A stretch of DNA of 64,000 bases, from assembly GCA_021527695.1 (NCBI GenBank), contig JAKFAO010000003.1, positions 1,054,001 to 1,118,000 of the forward strand, read 5' to 3'. Shown here in pieces: positions 48,790 to 63,289 of this stretch; the first letter of the stretch is position 1; every line of letters starts with the position of its first letter. Below the pieces are notes generated by a model. It worked only from the letters and a program-made list of their open reading frames with translations. It searched no databases and was not told where the DNA came from. Source of the DNA: Naematelia aurantialba (lineage: Eukaryota; Basidiomycota; Tremellomycetes; Tremellales; Naemateliaceae). Position numbers and translations under genes: made by a program.

Positions 48790-50773
48790 ATGTCGGCGAA
48801 ACCAAACGGACGGCGTCATTCGGTGTCTGCCTCGGACCCACCCAACTTGTCAGTTCTGCCCCCCCCCCCCTTCTGCAGCTGTCTCCGAGTGCGCTGTTCT
48901 GTGCTGTTCTGTGCTGTTCTGTGCTGTTCTGCGCTGTTCTGTGCTGCTGTGCGCGATGATCAAGTTCCCGCTCATGCCGTGCAGCATTCCGATCCCAGCC
49001 AACACGCGCGGCGTGCCTCCGTCGTCATACGGCCCCAGCTCGCCCAGCGCGACGATTGGCACCTCGCCTCTGCGCTCGTTCTCGACGTCGTTCTCGACCT
49101 CGCCTCAGGCGGTGCATTCCCGCCAGCGATCCGTGTCGAACCTGATCGCGCGGCAGCTGACCGCGTTCCTGCCAGCCGACTACCCGCTCACCATCACCGA
49201 GGAAGATGGGGCCGACACGCGCGGCAAGCGCCACGGCAAGATCAGGATCCTGCTGTTGGAGAATGTCAACCTGGATGCGGCCGAGAGCCTGAAGAAGAAC
49301 GGCTTCGAGGTGAGTCCCTGCGCCGACATGCGACGATGCCGCTGGTCTGCGGACTGAGTGCGTGTCGCTGACGGCGAAGCGGGGAGTGGCTTGGCGACTT
49401 GCTGACTTGCTGACTTGTCCAGGTCGACCACTTTACGAAAGCTTGGACGGAAGATGAGCTGGTACAGAAGCTGCCACACTATCACGCGATAGGTATCCGC
49501 AGCAAGACGAAAATCACCCAAAAGGTGATCGATGCGTGTCCCCAGGTAAGCTTGCCCTCTCCCTCCTCCCATGGGCAATGCGTGGTGTCTCCTTTGCACA
49601 TGAGCACATGCGCACGTGAGCACATGGCTGATCTGGAGGGCAGCTACTTGTGATCGGGTGCTTCTGCATCGGGACGAACCAGGTCGACCTGATACACGCT
49701 GCGCAGCGCGGTGTGGCCGTGTTCAACTCGCCGTTCTCCAACTCGCGGTCGGTGGCGGAGCTCGTCGTCGCCGAGATCATCGCCTTGTCGCGCCAGCTCA
49801 TTGACCGGGGCAACGAGATGCGCCAGGGGATCTGGAACAAGGTGTCCAAGGGCTGCTGGGAGGTGCGCGGCAAGACGCTCGGGATCGTCGGGTACGGGCA
49901 CATTGGGTCGCAGCTCTCGGTGCTGGCCGAGGCGTTCGGCATGAGCGTCATCTACTACGACGTCGTGCCCATCATGCCGCTCGGGTCGGCGCGGCAGATC
50001 GACACCCTGGACGAGATGCTCGCCCGCGCCGACTTTGTCACGCTCCACGTCCCCGAGCAGCCCGAGACGATCGGCATGATCGCGGCCCCCGAGCTCGAGG
50101 CCATGAAACAGGGCGCCTACCTCATCAACAACGCGCGCGGCCGCGTCGTCGACCTCGACGCCCTGGCCGCCGCGCTCGAGTCCGGCCACCTCGCCGGCGC
50201 CGCCATCGACGTCTACCCGAAAGAGCCGGGCTCAAACGGGCCCGGCTTCGACGACGCCCTCGGCCCCTTCATCCCCCGCCTCCGCAAGCTGCCCAACCTC
50301 ATCATGACCCCCCACATTGGCGGATCCACCGAAGAGGCCCAGCGCGCCATCGGCACAGAGGTCGGCACAGCACTCACCCGATACCTCAACTACGGCACCT
50401 CGATTGGCGCCGTCAACTTTCCAGAAGTCGACCTGCGCGCCATCACCACACAGGACGAGCGCCATATTCGCGTCTGCCACGTTCACAAGAACGAGCCCGG
50501 CGTCCTCAGGCGCGTCAACGAGGTCCTAGGCGACCACAATATCGAGAAACAGTTTTCAGACTCAAAAGGCGACATCGCCTACCTCATGGCCGATATCAGC
50601 AATGTCGGCGAAGAAGAGGTCGAAGAGCTTTACAAAGCCATCCGGAATCATTCCTCAAATATCCTCACCAGGCTGCTTTGTGAGTCCCACTGTTCTCATA
50701 CCTGGGTTACTTTGCCGACAAGTTCTATGTACCCGGACAACCAAGAACAAAACTGACACTTTGAGCAGACTAG
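48790..50773 (+). CDS. D-3-phosphoglycerate dehydrogenase (SER3/SER33 type)
   Basis: First committed step of serine synthesis: 3-phosphoglycerate plus NAD to 3-phosphohydroxypyruvate. The start is ATG 48790 (MSAKPNGRRHSVSASDPPN). A Ser/Pro-rich N-terminal extension of about 80 residues precedes KIRILLLENVNLDAAESLKK (about 49240). The Rossmann motif is KTLGIVGYGHIGSQLSVLAE (about 49875). Catalytic-loop motifs are TLHVPEQPET and NNARGRVVDLDAL, then IMTPHIGGSTEEAQ (about 50305) with the catalytic His. The C-terminal ACT domain starts HIRVCHVHKNEPGVLRRVNE (about 50465). The final intron splits the last sense codon: the last exon supplies only AC of TAC plus TAG, giving ...LLY. The first intron contains a C12 run and a GTGCTGTTCT array. 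Confidence 0.95.
48891..48950. repeat. (GTGCTGTTCT)n array in the first SER3-like intron
   Basis: Five to six 10-bp units directly precede the branch/acceptor region of the first intron. A 12-nt C homopolymer (48859-48870) lies just upstream. Confidence 0.9.
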
Positions 50774-51029
50774 AGGCAGGATCTACGTATCGTGTATGCT
50801 GTAGTCATCGATATCCGAGATGCATCTTGCCTGTATTTGCACAACACCCGATCCTCCACCTGAGCGGAAGCTTCGTACACCAGCAAACGATCTACAACAC
50901 TGCATCCCCTCTGCTTCTCAGCTTACAGTCCACCTCAGGAACACCGTGTTGATGTATGCATGAACGCTCCTTCGACGTACAGCACTGCACACTGTGGATA
51001 GCTGAGCCTTGATGATATACGCATTCAGC

Positions 51030-54808
<3,779 letters not shown>

Positions 54809-55148
54809 TGGCTGCAGGATGAGCGTGGTGAACTCCTCTCCATGAACAGGACTCACCATCTTGGAGTCTTCTTCTTCAGACACTGTCTGTCGACGTCTAG
54901 AGCCAACCTGTACTGATCTGGCAAAGTCGAGACTCGCGACGCGTCTGAAAGCAGCCTCCACCCTCAACAAACAGGCGCCTATATTTTGGTTTCCAGGCCT
55001 ATAGTCGGACATGCGCCTATCACCGGCCGCAAGCCTAGCGGAGGTTTACCTCTTCTAATGTGACCTTTGATATTATCGTTTGCTCCTCATCTGTTTTGCA
55101 TCTACCTTGGCAGTACATTGTGGGAGTAGCGCAGAAACTGCATTCAGG

Positions 55149-56753
55149 ATGCCTGCAAAGCACGACATCAATGTAGGTGACTGTCGCTCTATCCGACTTC
55201 ATGCTGATTTGCTTTCAGAAAGTCGGAGTGGAAAGCTCAGATTTCCCCATCTTGTGAGTTCGGCAATGAATCTGTCGTCATGAACACTACTGACGATTCG
55301 TAGATGTGAAACATGTCAGCTATCCTTTATAGTCGTGGGAACTACGCCAGCTAACCGACTTAGGTCTCGGCCCAAATCCATATGTCCGCATGGCAAGTCG
55401 CTTGTTTCGACTGGTCGGTGCAGCTAACTGACTAATCGCAGAGCAAGCAAGAGTTCGGCAACGAGTGCAAGGTGAGATCGTGGTGATTCCGTATGACGGT
55501 CCAGCATCTGATGCACTGTGCTAGATCTGTAACCGCCCTTTCACTGTATTTCGATGGAATCCAGGATCCGGTGGTCGGTTCAAGAAGACCGAAGTCTGCA
55601 CCACTTGCGCCAAGATCAAGGGCGTGTGCCAGACTTGCTTGCTCGATCTGTATGTCCCTCCCGCTCTATCTCTCACGGTGGCGCTAAAACTTGAATCAGG
55701 GAGTTTGGCCTGCCTGTGCAGGTCCGAGACGCGGCGTTGGGCAGGAAGAACCAAGCGCCTGGATCAGATATCAACAAGCAGTATTACATCCAGAACCTAG
55801 AGGCTCAGGTTTGTTCCTTTCGCTTTCTCCATCTTCTAATTCGCAATGATCCCTTCACGTTACGGCGTACTTATGATTGACTTTGAGTAGATGGAGGACA
55901 GTGCAGATGGGCAGGCGTACGATTCCGAAGTCGCAAATCGGGCGGGCAGGGAGATGTTGAAAGGCATTGCGCGGACCGACCCATTCTACAAGCGGAATCG
56001 ACCGCACATCTGCAGCTTCTTCGTGAAAGGCGAGTGTAAGCGAGGCGCAGAGTGTCCATTCAGGTACGTAGCTTCCCCCTACCTCCCCCGGTTACTTGTT
56101 TGGCGCCGCTAACTGGCGTTGTGCAGGCATGAGATACCAGAAGAGGGAGCGCTGTCCAAGCAGAATTTGACGGACCGGTATTACGGGAGAAACGATCCGG
56201 TGGCCAAGAAGATCCTGCGCGAACAGTCAGAAGCAAAGGGAATGAAGACACCAGAGGATAAGACGGTCGTCAGTGTCTCCGACTATGAACCGCCCGTTCT
56301 TCGGGTGCCGGATGCATGCACTGACATGGCGTAGACGACGTTGCTGTTCTTGGGTTTACCAAAGACGGACGAGGGCGCGATCCGCTCAGCACTCGGTGCT
56401 GCCGTCCCATCCGTTAAGCCCGCAGAGGTTCGACAGATTTCCATCGTGGAAGCCAGCAGTGAGTCTCCGTCACCGCACGCCCAGAGTCCTCGCCGCGGCG
56501 TAGTGCAAGTTATCGCGGGCTAATGGCAGCAGATTGCGCATTTATCAACTTTGCGAACAGGGCAGTGGCAGAACGCGCCGCAGACGCACTATCAATACAA
56601 GGCGGTATCGAGGTGGCGTCCAAGCGGTGCAAGGTAGTCTGGGGACGGTCGCGGCCCAACAAAGGCAAGAAGCCGGCCGAGCAGGAGGAGGCGGGGATCG
56701 TGACTACTTCTTCATCATCGTCAGCGGCACCGGCGACGGCGGCAGCATCGTAG
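55149..56753 (+). CDS. SLT11: SLT11 / ECM2 / RBM22 pre-mRNA splicing factor
   Basis: NTC-related protein that contacts U6 snRNA and the catalytic core of the spliceosome. The start is ATG 55149 (MPAKHDIN), spliced to [20 protein letters not shown] (first part of the N-terminal Zn region). Then comes [40 protein letters not shown], a CCCH finger [19 protein letters not shown] (about 56010), and a C-terminal RRM with [20 protein letters not shown] (about 56340) and [20 protein letters not shown] (about 56535). A Ser/Ala-rich end closes at 56753. Seven or so short introns. Divergent from MSH2 with about 340 bp between starts. Confidence 0.93.
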
Positions 56754-57015
56754 TGCTGGCGGAAGCATATTGCATGTACTAATACCTGCACTTCCCTTGG
56801 TGCTCTTCTTGGATTAGCAGTATCTTGAGCCGCGCATTCCAAGTGTTCCGTTTTTGCTCTGGAGTGCAACCTGCTGCACAAGACGTTGCATGCATGTACA
56901 ATGACTACTACATACAGTTGTATGATGTAAACTTTTGTCGAATCAAGATATGACGTAGCCCTACTCCCTTTCAACAGGGAACGGGGACCTCATGTTTTGT
57001 CCGCCGCTGCGTGCC

Positions 57016-59069
57016 TCAGGCGGCTGCTCCCAGGGCCTTCCAGTCGATACCACCGTCCGGTCCATAGCGCTGCACCAACCACTCGTTGGCCTTTCTAAAA
57101 TGCCCATTCCCGAAGAAGCCGCGACTAGCAGCGAGGGGACTTGGATGTGCCGAGCTCAAAATGAGATGCTTGCCCTATCCGAAACGCATGCCGTCAGCGC
57201 CGCGCAAGGTCAACTCAAGACAGCATGGCCAATTGTCTTCTGTTACGAGACCGCCTAGGGTTCCGCACACTTGCAAGAGGGAGATTTGGAGACTGACCCT
57301 GTCGACTCCGGTACACATCTTCTGCGCATGTGCTCCCCACGCCATGAACACCACCCCGTTTCCGCCTGGAATCTTGTCGGCAGTTTCAGAGGGTGTGGGC
57401 GCCAAGCGGGAGGTGACGACTTTTAGCGCTGCCGCTGTGAAGAGCTCCCAGCCTTTGTTGGAGTGCGATGCTGCCTGCAGATACTCAGTCAGACCCTTGC
57501 ACCTAGAGATTGGTGGACAGGCAGCCGGAGGATTGGGGACAAACAAATCGGGGCCAAAAGGCGTACGATGGGATTGAGAGGGATTATGAAGGAGATGGAG
57601 GAAACGAGGCATGAACGATGGAAGGAAGGAGGGAAGGAGGGAAGGAGGGAAGGAGGGAAGGAGGGAAGGAGGGAAGGAGGGAAGGAGGGAAGGAGGGAAG
57701 GAGGGAAGGAGGGAAGGAGGGAAGGAGGGAAGGAGGGAAGGAGGGAAGGAGGGAAGGAGGGAAGGAGGAAGGAAGGACTCACTTCATGAGCGCGAACAGT
57801 GAGAGACGTGTTCAGAAGAAGGACACCATGTTTCGCCCATTCAGTCAAATCCCTAACGGCGATATCAGTCCGGCGACCTTGGACAAGCACAGTTTCGGGA
57901 GGCTGAGACTCACCCGTGTTTAGGAATAATGAACCCGGGGACATCATCTGACATCTGCTTGTAGATGTTGCGCAGAGAGGGAGGTATACGCATGCCTTTG
58001 CGCACGGAGAATGCGAGGCCCTTGATCCATTAGCCAGGGAAGCAAGCGGGTTCCTCATGGAGAAGAAAATTACGTGTGCTTGGCCGTCGTCCTGCAGTGC
58101 AAGGCGCAAGTAAGCAGTCAACTCGAATCACATGGGAGAGACGGACGTGATATGGATCTTGGCCTGTATGGGATCAGCGGAGAACAGTCTTGTGAGATGC
58201 AGCTCAAGGATGATACTGACCGATGATGACCACCCGAACGTCTTTCAGGGGACACAAGCGAGACCAAGAGTAGACGTCCTGTGCTGATTTGAAGTGTCAG
58301 CCTTGAACTCCAAGTGGGCCGCTGGTACAGACCTGGGGGAAAGATTTTCTTTGTCGCTTGCTCCCTCGTGACAAACTCCTTCAGCTGAGGCAAATCAGCG
58401 ACATACGACATATCGACCCTCGCCAGGAAGTCTGAACTCACGGATAAGAAGTAAGGCTTGGTCAACTCGTCCTGCAGTGCCAAGAGCCAGTCCTCGCCAA
58501 GCGTATCAAGTTCAAGTTGTAAGAGTTCTTTGCCTCTTGGATGACTCGCCAAACTCGCTCTGAGTTCAACTAGAGTCGAGGCGTGCGGTATCGTGACGGG
58601 TTTGGCTGGTGCCACGGCTCTCATGAATACGTCGGCGACTTCTTGCCCAAAGTCAGCCGAAAATGATACTCAAGGAATGACGGAGCTACTCACTTGTGCC
58701 GGTGACTTTGGGCTCTACTTTGGCCTTCTTCATGATGGGACCCTCTGCCATTCCCTCCGCAATCGCCTTTCTCGCTGCATCGCTCAACAAGCCGCGCTTG
58801 CCCGTCATTGATCCGGCCGGGCTGCTTGTGGAAGCGACAAGCGTTGTCTGAGTAGTCGCAGGACTCGAAGTCACCGTCGCACTGGTTGCCTTCTCAGGGC
58901 TGACGGTAGTAGCTGACACCGCTTGCGTTCCATCGACAGCGGTGGACGCCGAAGCGATCTGAATGGAGGAAGGAGCGGTGACTGTCGCAGGCGACGATGG
59001 GGTCTTTCTAGGCGGCGGAGATGTTTTCGCAAAGTACGAGGAGATGGATCGTGCTGGTTGAGGCGGCAT
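57016..59069 (-). CDS. UNG1: Uracil-DNA glycosylase, family 1 (UNG)
   Basis: Removes uracil from DNA to start base excision repair. The start is ATG 59069 ([20 protein letters not shown]); an upstream in-frame ATG at 59108 could give a longer form. The N-terminal SISSYF resembles a PCNA-binding box lacking its Gln. A low-complexity Ser/Thr linker leads to the conserved [20 protein letters not shown] (about 58480), [12 protein letters not shown] (the water-activating loop, split by an intron at about 58145-58235), [20 protein letters not shown] and [20 protein letters not shown] (about 57820). It ends with [16 protein letters not shown] (about 57130), where HPSPLA is the leucine-loop motif. 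One intron (about 57481-57783) is filled by an 8-bp array. Confidence 0.95.
57611..57773. repeat. (GGGAAGGA)n array in a UNG1 intron
   Basis: About 18 nearly perfect GGGAAGGA units on the plus strand, TTCCCTCC-type pyrimidine on the UNG1 sense strand. They begin within a few bases of the 5' splice donor and make up most of a roughly 300-nt intron in a gene whose other introns are about 50 nt. The array gives open frames of spurious ORFs on both strands. Confidence 0.95.
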
Positions 59070-59319
59070 GGGTGGACCGTTCAAGTCTCTTGAAGAATGG
59101 ACGCACAAAGATCCACAGGAGCGCTCGGAGCCTCAATCTTGCAGCGAACGCGACTGCCTTTCCAAACACGAGTGACCGTGGGAATACTGTATGCTCTTAT
59201 CTCGCTCTCTTCGGCTAAGACGAAAACTATGACGAGGACGACGAGACTACTACCCACCAACTGTCTACTTGCTGGTCTCCCTCCTTCTCCTTCTTCCCCA
59301 CCAATCATCTCCTCCTACA

Positions 59320-61322
59320 ATGTCGCCTTTACCTACCCCCAATGCTCCAACGACACTGGACGAGCTCAAAGAGCTGCTAAAGGATGACACCAAAGTCAAA
59401 GTTGCCGGTAGGCCTCTTCATCATCGATATCCGGGTACGCTCTGACGATAAGGGTCCAGGTGTCGACATTGACGGTGTCCTTCGAGGCAAAATCATGTCC
59501 AAGTCCAAGTTCCTGTCTGCAGTCAAGTCGGACGGCTTTGGTTTCTGCTCCGTCATATTTGGATGGGACAGTACGTTTTCTTCCTCAGGGGGAAAGAACT
59601 TAGAGATGACCTTCCGTGCAGTTCATGACGCGCCATATCATACGGAGCTCCTTGTCTCCAACCGGGGTAATGGATTTCGCGACCTGTTCGCTGTAATCGA
59701 CCTCAGCACCTACCGTCGCTTGAAATGGGAGAAGAATATTCCTTTCTTCCTAGTCAAATTTGTGGTTCCCGAGACTGGAGAGCCTCTCGAGGTGGATCCC
59801 AGGAGCGTGCTGGCCAAGGTGGTCGATAAGGCTCAGGACTTGGGGTACAGGTGTATGAGTGGAGCCGAGTTCGAGGTACATTGATTGACTTTTCCGTCCG
59901 TGTCGCGAACATCAACGACTGACACAATCAGTACTTCCAATTCGCAGAATCACCTGATTCTCTCGTCGAGAAGAAGTTCATCGGATTAAAGCCTCTGACA
60001 CCTGGTAGTAAGTGATAGAGCTTGTCTTCGCGAACCTCCTGACATCTGGCAGTGCACGGGTACTCTCTATTGCGCCCAACTCTCAACGTCGATTACTTTC
60101 ACGATTTGTATGACTCGGCTGGTGCTTTCGGGATTGAGATCGAGGGTCACCGTCAGTACCTTTCAGCACCCAAGGGTTGTGAGATCCTTGGAGCTTACTG
60201 GTGATAGATACCGAGACGGGACCAGGTGTTTTCGAATCGGCTCTTGCGTACACTGAGGCTGCTCGGATGGCGGACAACGCTGTCCTGTACAAACTCGTGG
60301 CGAAGAGTGTAGGCATGAAATACGGTATCATGCCAACATTCATGGCCAAGCCATGGGGAGACGTGAGCCACATGTCTAGTTCCGTCACACAATACTTATC
60401 TTCCTCAGCTGCCAGGATGTTCTGGGTGAGGCCCATGAAAGCGACTCGTATGCAACGCTCACTGCTCAGCCACATACACGTCTCGTTGCAAGACGAGACT
60501 GGCCGCAACATCTTTGCTGCCAGCGAAGAGGACATCAAACTGGGTGGAAGGCCGGGAGCAACATATGGAGATACGAAGTTCATCTCGCAAGAGGCCGAAT
60601 GGTTCTTGGCTGGTCTGCTGGAAGGCTTACCAGATGGTAGACTTGCCTCAGTCATACCGTCCGCCGTATATGCTGACATTATCAGTTGTCCCAATGATGT
60701 GTCCTACCATCAACTCTTACAAGCGATTGTTAGGAGGCGAGGTACGCAGAGCACACTCATTTTGCTGTTGATCGCTGAGTGGTACTAGGCTATGTGGGCG
60801 CCGGACACTGCGTCATTCGGTTATGACTCGCGTGCAGCATCTATCCGTATCATCTCGCCCCCCGGGTGTCCACCTTCTGCAGCCCGGTTCGAGGTTCGCA
60901 TACCTGGAGCCGACGTAAGCTTCGTTCTCCTGACTCACTGTATCCGTCCACAATCGGCGCTGAGGTTATCCAGATGAATCCGTACTTTGCCTTCTCCGCC
61001 ATCTTCGCGTTGGGTCTTCGAGGAATCGCAAACAAGACCAAGCTGCTTTATGGCCCGATCGGGTCTCCCGGCGTAACTCGAGAAACTCTGGTGAAATTGC
61101 CCACGAGTCTTGAGTCGGCAGTGGTCACATTCAAGCGGGAGGGCAGTGTGGCCAGGGAGGCGTTTGGCGATTTTTTCGTGAATCACTTTGCGGGCACGCG
61201 GGAGAATGAGCTGGAGGTACACAGGAGAGCTGTTACCAGCTGGGAAGGTCTGTGCAAAGATGCTCAATGAGAAGGCTTGCTGATGATCATCTGTAGTGGA
61301 ACGGTACTTCGAGCTGGTCTAG
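59320..61322 (+). CDS. Glutamine synthetase type I-like enzyme
   Basis: Glutamine-synthetase-fold ligase of the GS I-like group found in fungi (GlnA-like/FluG C-terminus-like); it could act on ammonia or another amine, substrate not decided by sequence. The start is ATG 59320 (MSPLPTPNAPTTLDELKELL). Key blocks are VDIDGVLRGKIMSKSKFL (about 59470), MSGAEFEYFQF with metal-ligand Glu residues (about 59850-59945), then EIEGH-HTETGPGVFESAL (about 60140-60240). Next are KPWGD-LPGCSGHMHVSLQD (about 60345-60495), APDTASFGYDSRAASIRI (about 60800) and NPYFAFSAIFALGLRGI. The last exon (VERYFELV, stop at 61320-61322) is reached by an intron splitting a Val codon. About nine short introns. Divergent from UNG1 with 250 bp between starts. 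Confidence 0.88.
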
Positions 61323-61467
61323 AAATCAGGGTTTACTTGGCGCGCGGCGTGGTATGCAGAGCTCTTCCAAACTGGTCTTCATTGTATGCATCCTGGTGTA
61401 TGAGACTTAAGCTCTGACCTTTTCTGACTTGTTCTCCCTCCCCTCTCTCGTCCCAAGACAAACTCTC

Positions 61468-62394
61468 CTAACCGGTCCGACCGGAGAAAGTGCAAGACAG
61501 GCTGTGTAGAAAACAATCATAACAGGCAGTATCTTCTCCTGTCGCTTCGGCAGCGTGTAAGGAGGCATTGACGCTCTGATACTTTTGCTTATAATATCTT
61601 TCGAGCACGAAGCAATGCCGCTTTGATAAGACACACGACGTGCATCCGTTCGTCAGGTCAGCTATCTTGAAATAGGTGTGCTTTTTTGCCCTTCTGGTTT
61701 CGATCCCATGCCCGGGCGGATTTGTGTTTGAGCTCCGCCGTCTTGCTCTCGGTGTCCTTGTGACCCCCAGTGATGCCGAAGATGCTGTCCTCCCTCGGGG
61801 TGCCAGATTTGCCGCGGGAGACTGATCCGAGTGCGCGCTGCCACCATCCAACACCGTTGCGTCGCTTTCGTCCCTTGCAGAGGTAGAACTGATTGAGTGA
61901 CCGGCGAATCGTGCTCTGTCTTGAGTTGAGGGGAGGCGTATCGCTGTCTCTGTACTGGCCGACGACGGGCGTGGCCTTTCCGTCGACGAGTGACTTGTGG
62001 GAGAGTGAAGGCGATTGCCGGCGCCAGTAGGGGATGACGGGAGGGTTACTGGCTGCTCGTTCATGGAATAGCCGCCATGGGAGCCAAGAGACGACGGATC
62101 GTGAACAGACGTAGGCACCCGAACCGTCGATGCTTCACCTAGTGGCGGCTGTCCGTCATGATGAGAGTGTTGGCTATGCCAAGGCGAAGATGACGATGAC
62201 GTACTTGCAGGCTGAGCAGCAGATGCAGAGGCGCTTGGGTTGATTTCTCCTCTTGTGGTCCCGAAGGTATCTGGACCGGTGTGATTCGGTTCCCCCTCGA
62301 AAACAGCATACGGGGCGACACTCGAGTCTCCCCTGCGAGGCAGGTAAGCAAACAGGTTGACCCAATCGCCCTCCCTGGCTGGATACAGATTCAT
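61468..62394 (-). CDS. Cys-rich protein A, unrecognised family
   Basis: Not recognised. The ATG at 62394 opens MNLYPAREGDWVNLFAYLPR; a stop codon lies two codons upstream, but an acceptor-like CAG inside this exon leaves room for an upstream exon. A Ser/His/Pro-rich low-complexity middle follows, then a basic stretch (RTPRARRRSSN). The Cys-rich end has CTSCVLSKRHC, a Tyr/Lys-rich spacer of about 30 residues, and CYDCFLHSLSC, just before the stop at 61468. The pattern C-x2-C-x6-C repeated twice recalls fungal Zn2Cys6 clusters, but the gap between the two halves is far longer than normal. The neighbouring protein B shares both the WVNLFAYLP-like block and the paired CxxC halves, so the two look paralogous. 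Confidence 0.55.
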   Translation of the reverse strand: MNLYPAREGDWVNLFAYLPRRGDSSVAPYAVFEGEPNHTGPDTFGTTRGEINPSASASAAQPASTSSSSSPWHSQHSHHDGQPPLGEASTVRVPTSVHDPSSLGSHGGYSMNEQPVTLPSSPTGAGNRLHSPTSHSSTERPRPSSASTETAIRLPSTQDRARFAGHSISSTSARDESDATVLDGGSAHSDQSPAANLAPRGRTASSASLGVTRTPRARRRSSNTNPPGHGIETRRAKKHTYFKIADLTNGCTSCVLSKRHCFVLERYYKQKYQSVNASLHAAEATGEDTACYDCFLHSLSCTFSGRTG

Positions 62395-63289
62395 TATGAA
62401 TCACTCAGAACGCGGTGGACAGGCGTGTTCCACGAAGAAGGCGACGGGTAGTGAGGGATTTCCCACCAGATCGCCCTAACTTATATGGCAGAGGGGTGGC
62501 AGAACGCCAGCAGACTTTTCCTGGATGCTGTGCGAGACACTTGGAACGGGATGATAGTCGAAAGGAGAAACGCCGTTCAGACTCCGGTACCTCCCTTGGC
62601 TGGCTCGGCATCCCTTGTGATGAACTGCCTCTGGGTCAAGCGCCTGCGGACTGTGGGAGGGACCGTTGAACCTGGTGCATAGCAGTTCTCGGCACAGTCC
62701 TGATCAGCCACAATATTCGAGTCGCGCATGGCAGCCGTGAGGGCAACCACTGAAGCGGTCCCGTCTCGTAGGTGTTCCTTGTGACTGCCTAGCCTCTGTA
62801 GACGGTCTTAGATGGAGTTGTAGATGATGACAAGCAGCTCGTGAGCCTTCTGATCTCCGTTTCCGATCTCAGATTCCGAATCTCAGATTCCGAGAACAGA
62901 TGGAAGGGGTGATGAAAGGCGAGCGCGCATTCCACAGAGTCGGCTGTCGTGATTTCTCACAATCACATCGATGGTGTGAAGGATCGTGTTTCAGACGCCC
63001 CGAAGGAGGCAGACTATGCGCTTGTAAAAGCTTTCCTGGATGTCACAAACCTGAGGATTCTCACCAACATTGCCGAGCGCTTGCAAATATTCTCACTGGC
63101 GATAGCGAACTTGAGCCGGACCCGCGCACTCTCCCGAGTGCTTGTCTGCGAAGCGCTTTGCTGCCAAGACGTCATGGCTGTCCGAAGCAACCCTGGCAAG
63201 AAGACGCTTTGACTGTTACAGACGCCAAGGTCCTTTACATATTGTATCTATCCAGCCAAATTGTACGAGCACGTCTATATGCTGTTTGT
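62395..63289. other. Unassigned stretch between the two Cys-rich genes
   Basis: Several short ORFs occur on both strands. The longest plausible ones are plus 62949-63212 and minus 63014-63199. Neither resembles a known protein. Part may be unrecognised exons of gene A's 5' end or gene B's 3' end. Near 62866-62892 a short repeat ATCTCAGATTCCGA occurs twice. Confidence 0.4.

Noticed and set aside
57489..58121. 210-codon minus ORF and three plus ORFs of RREGGKEG repeats
   Set aside because: They arise from the 8-bp array inside the UNG1 intron; an 8-bp unit leaves all frames free of stops.
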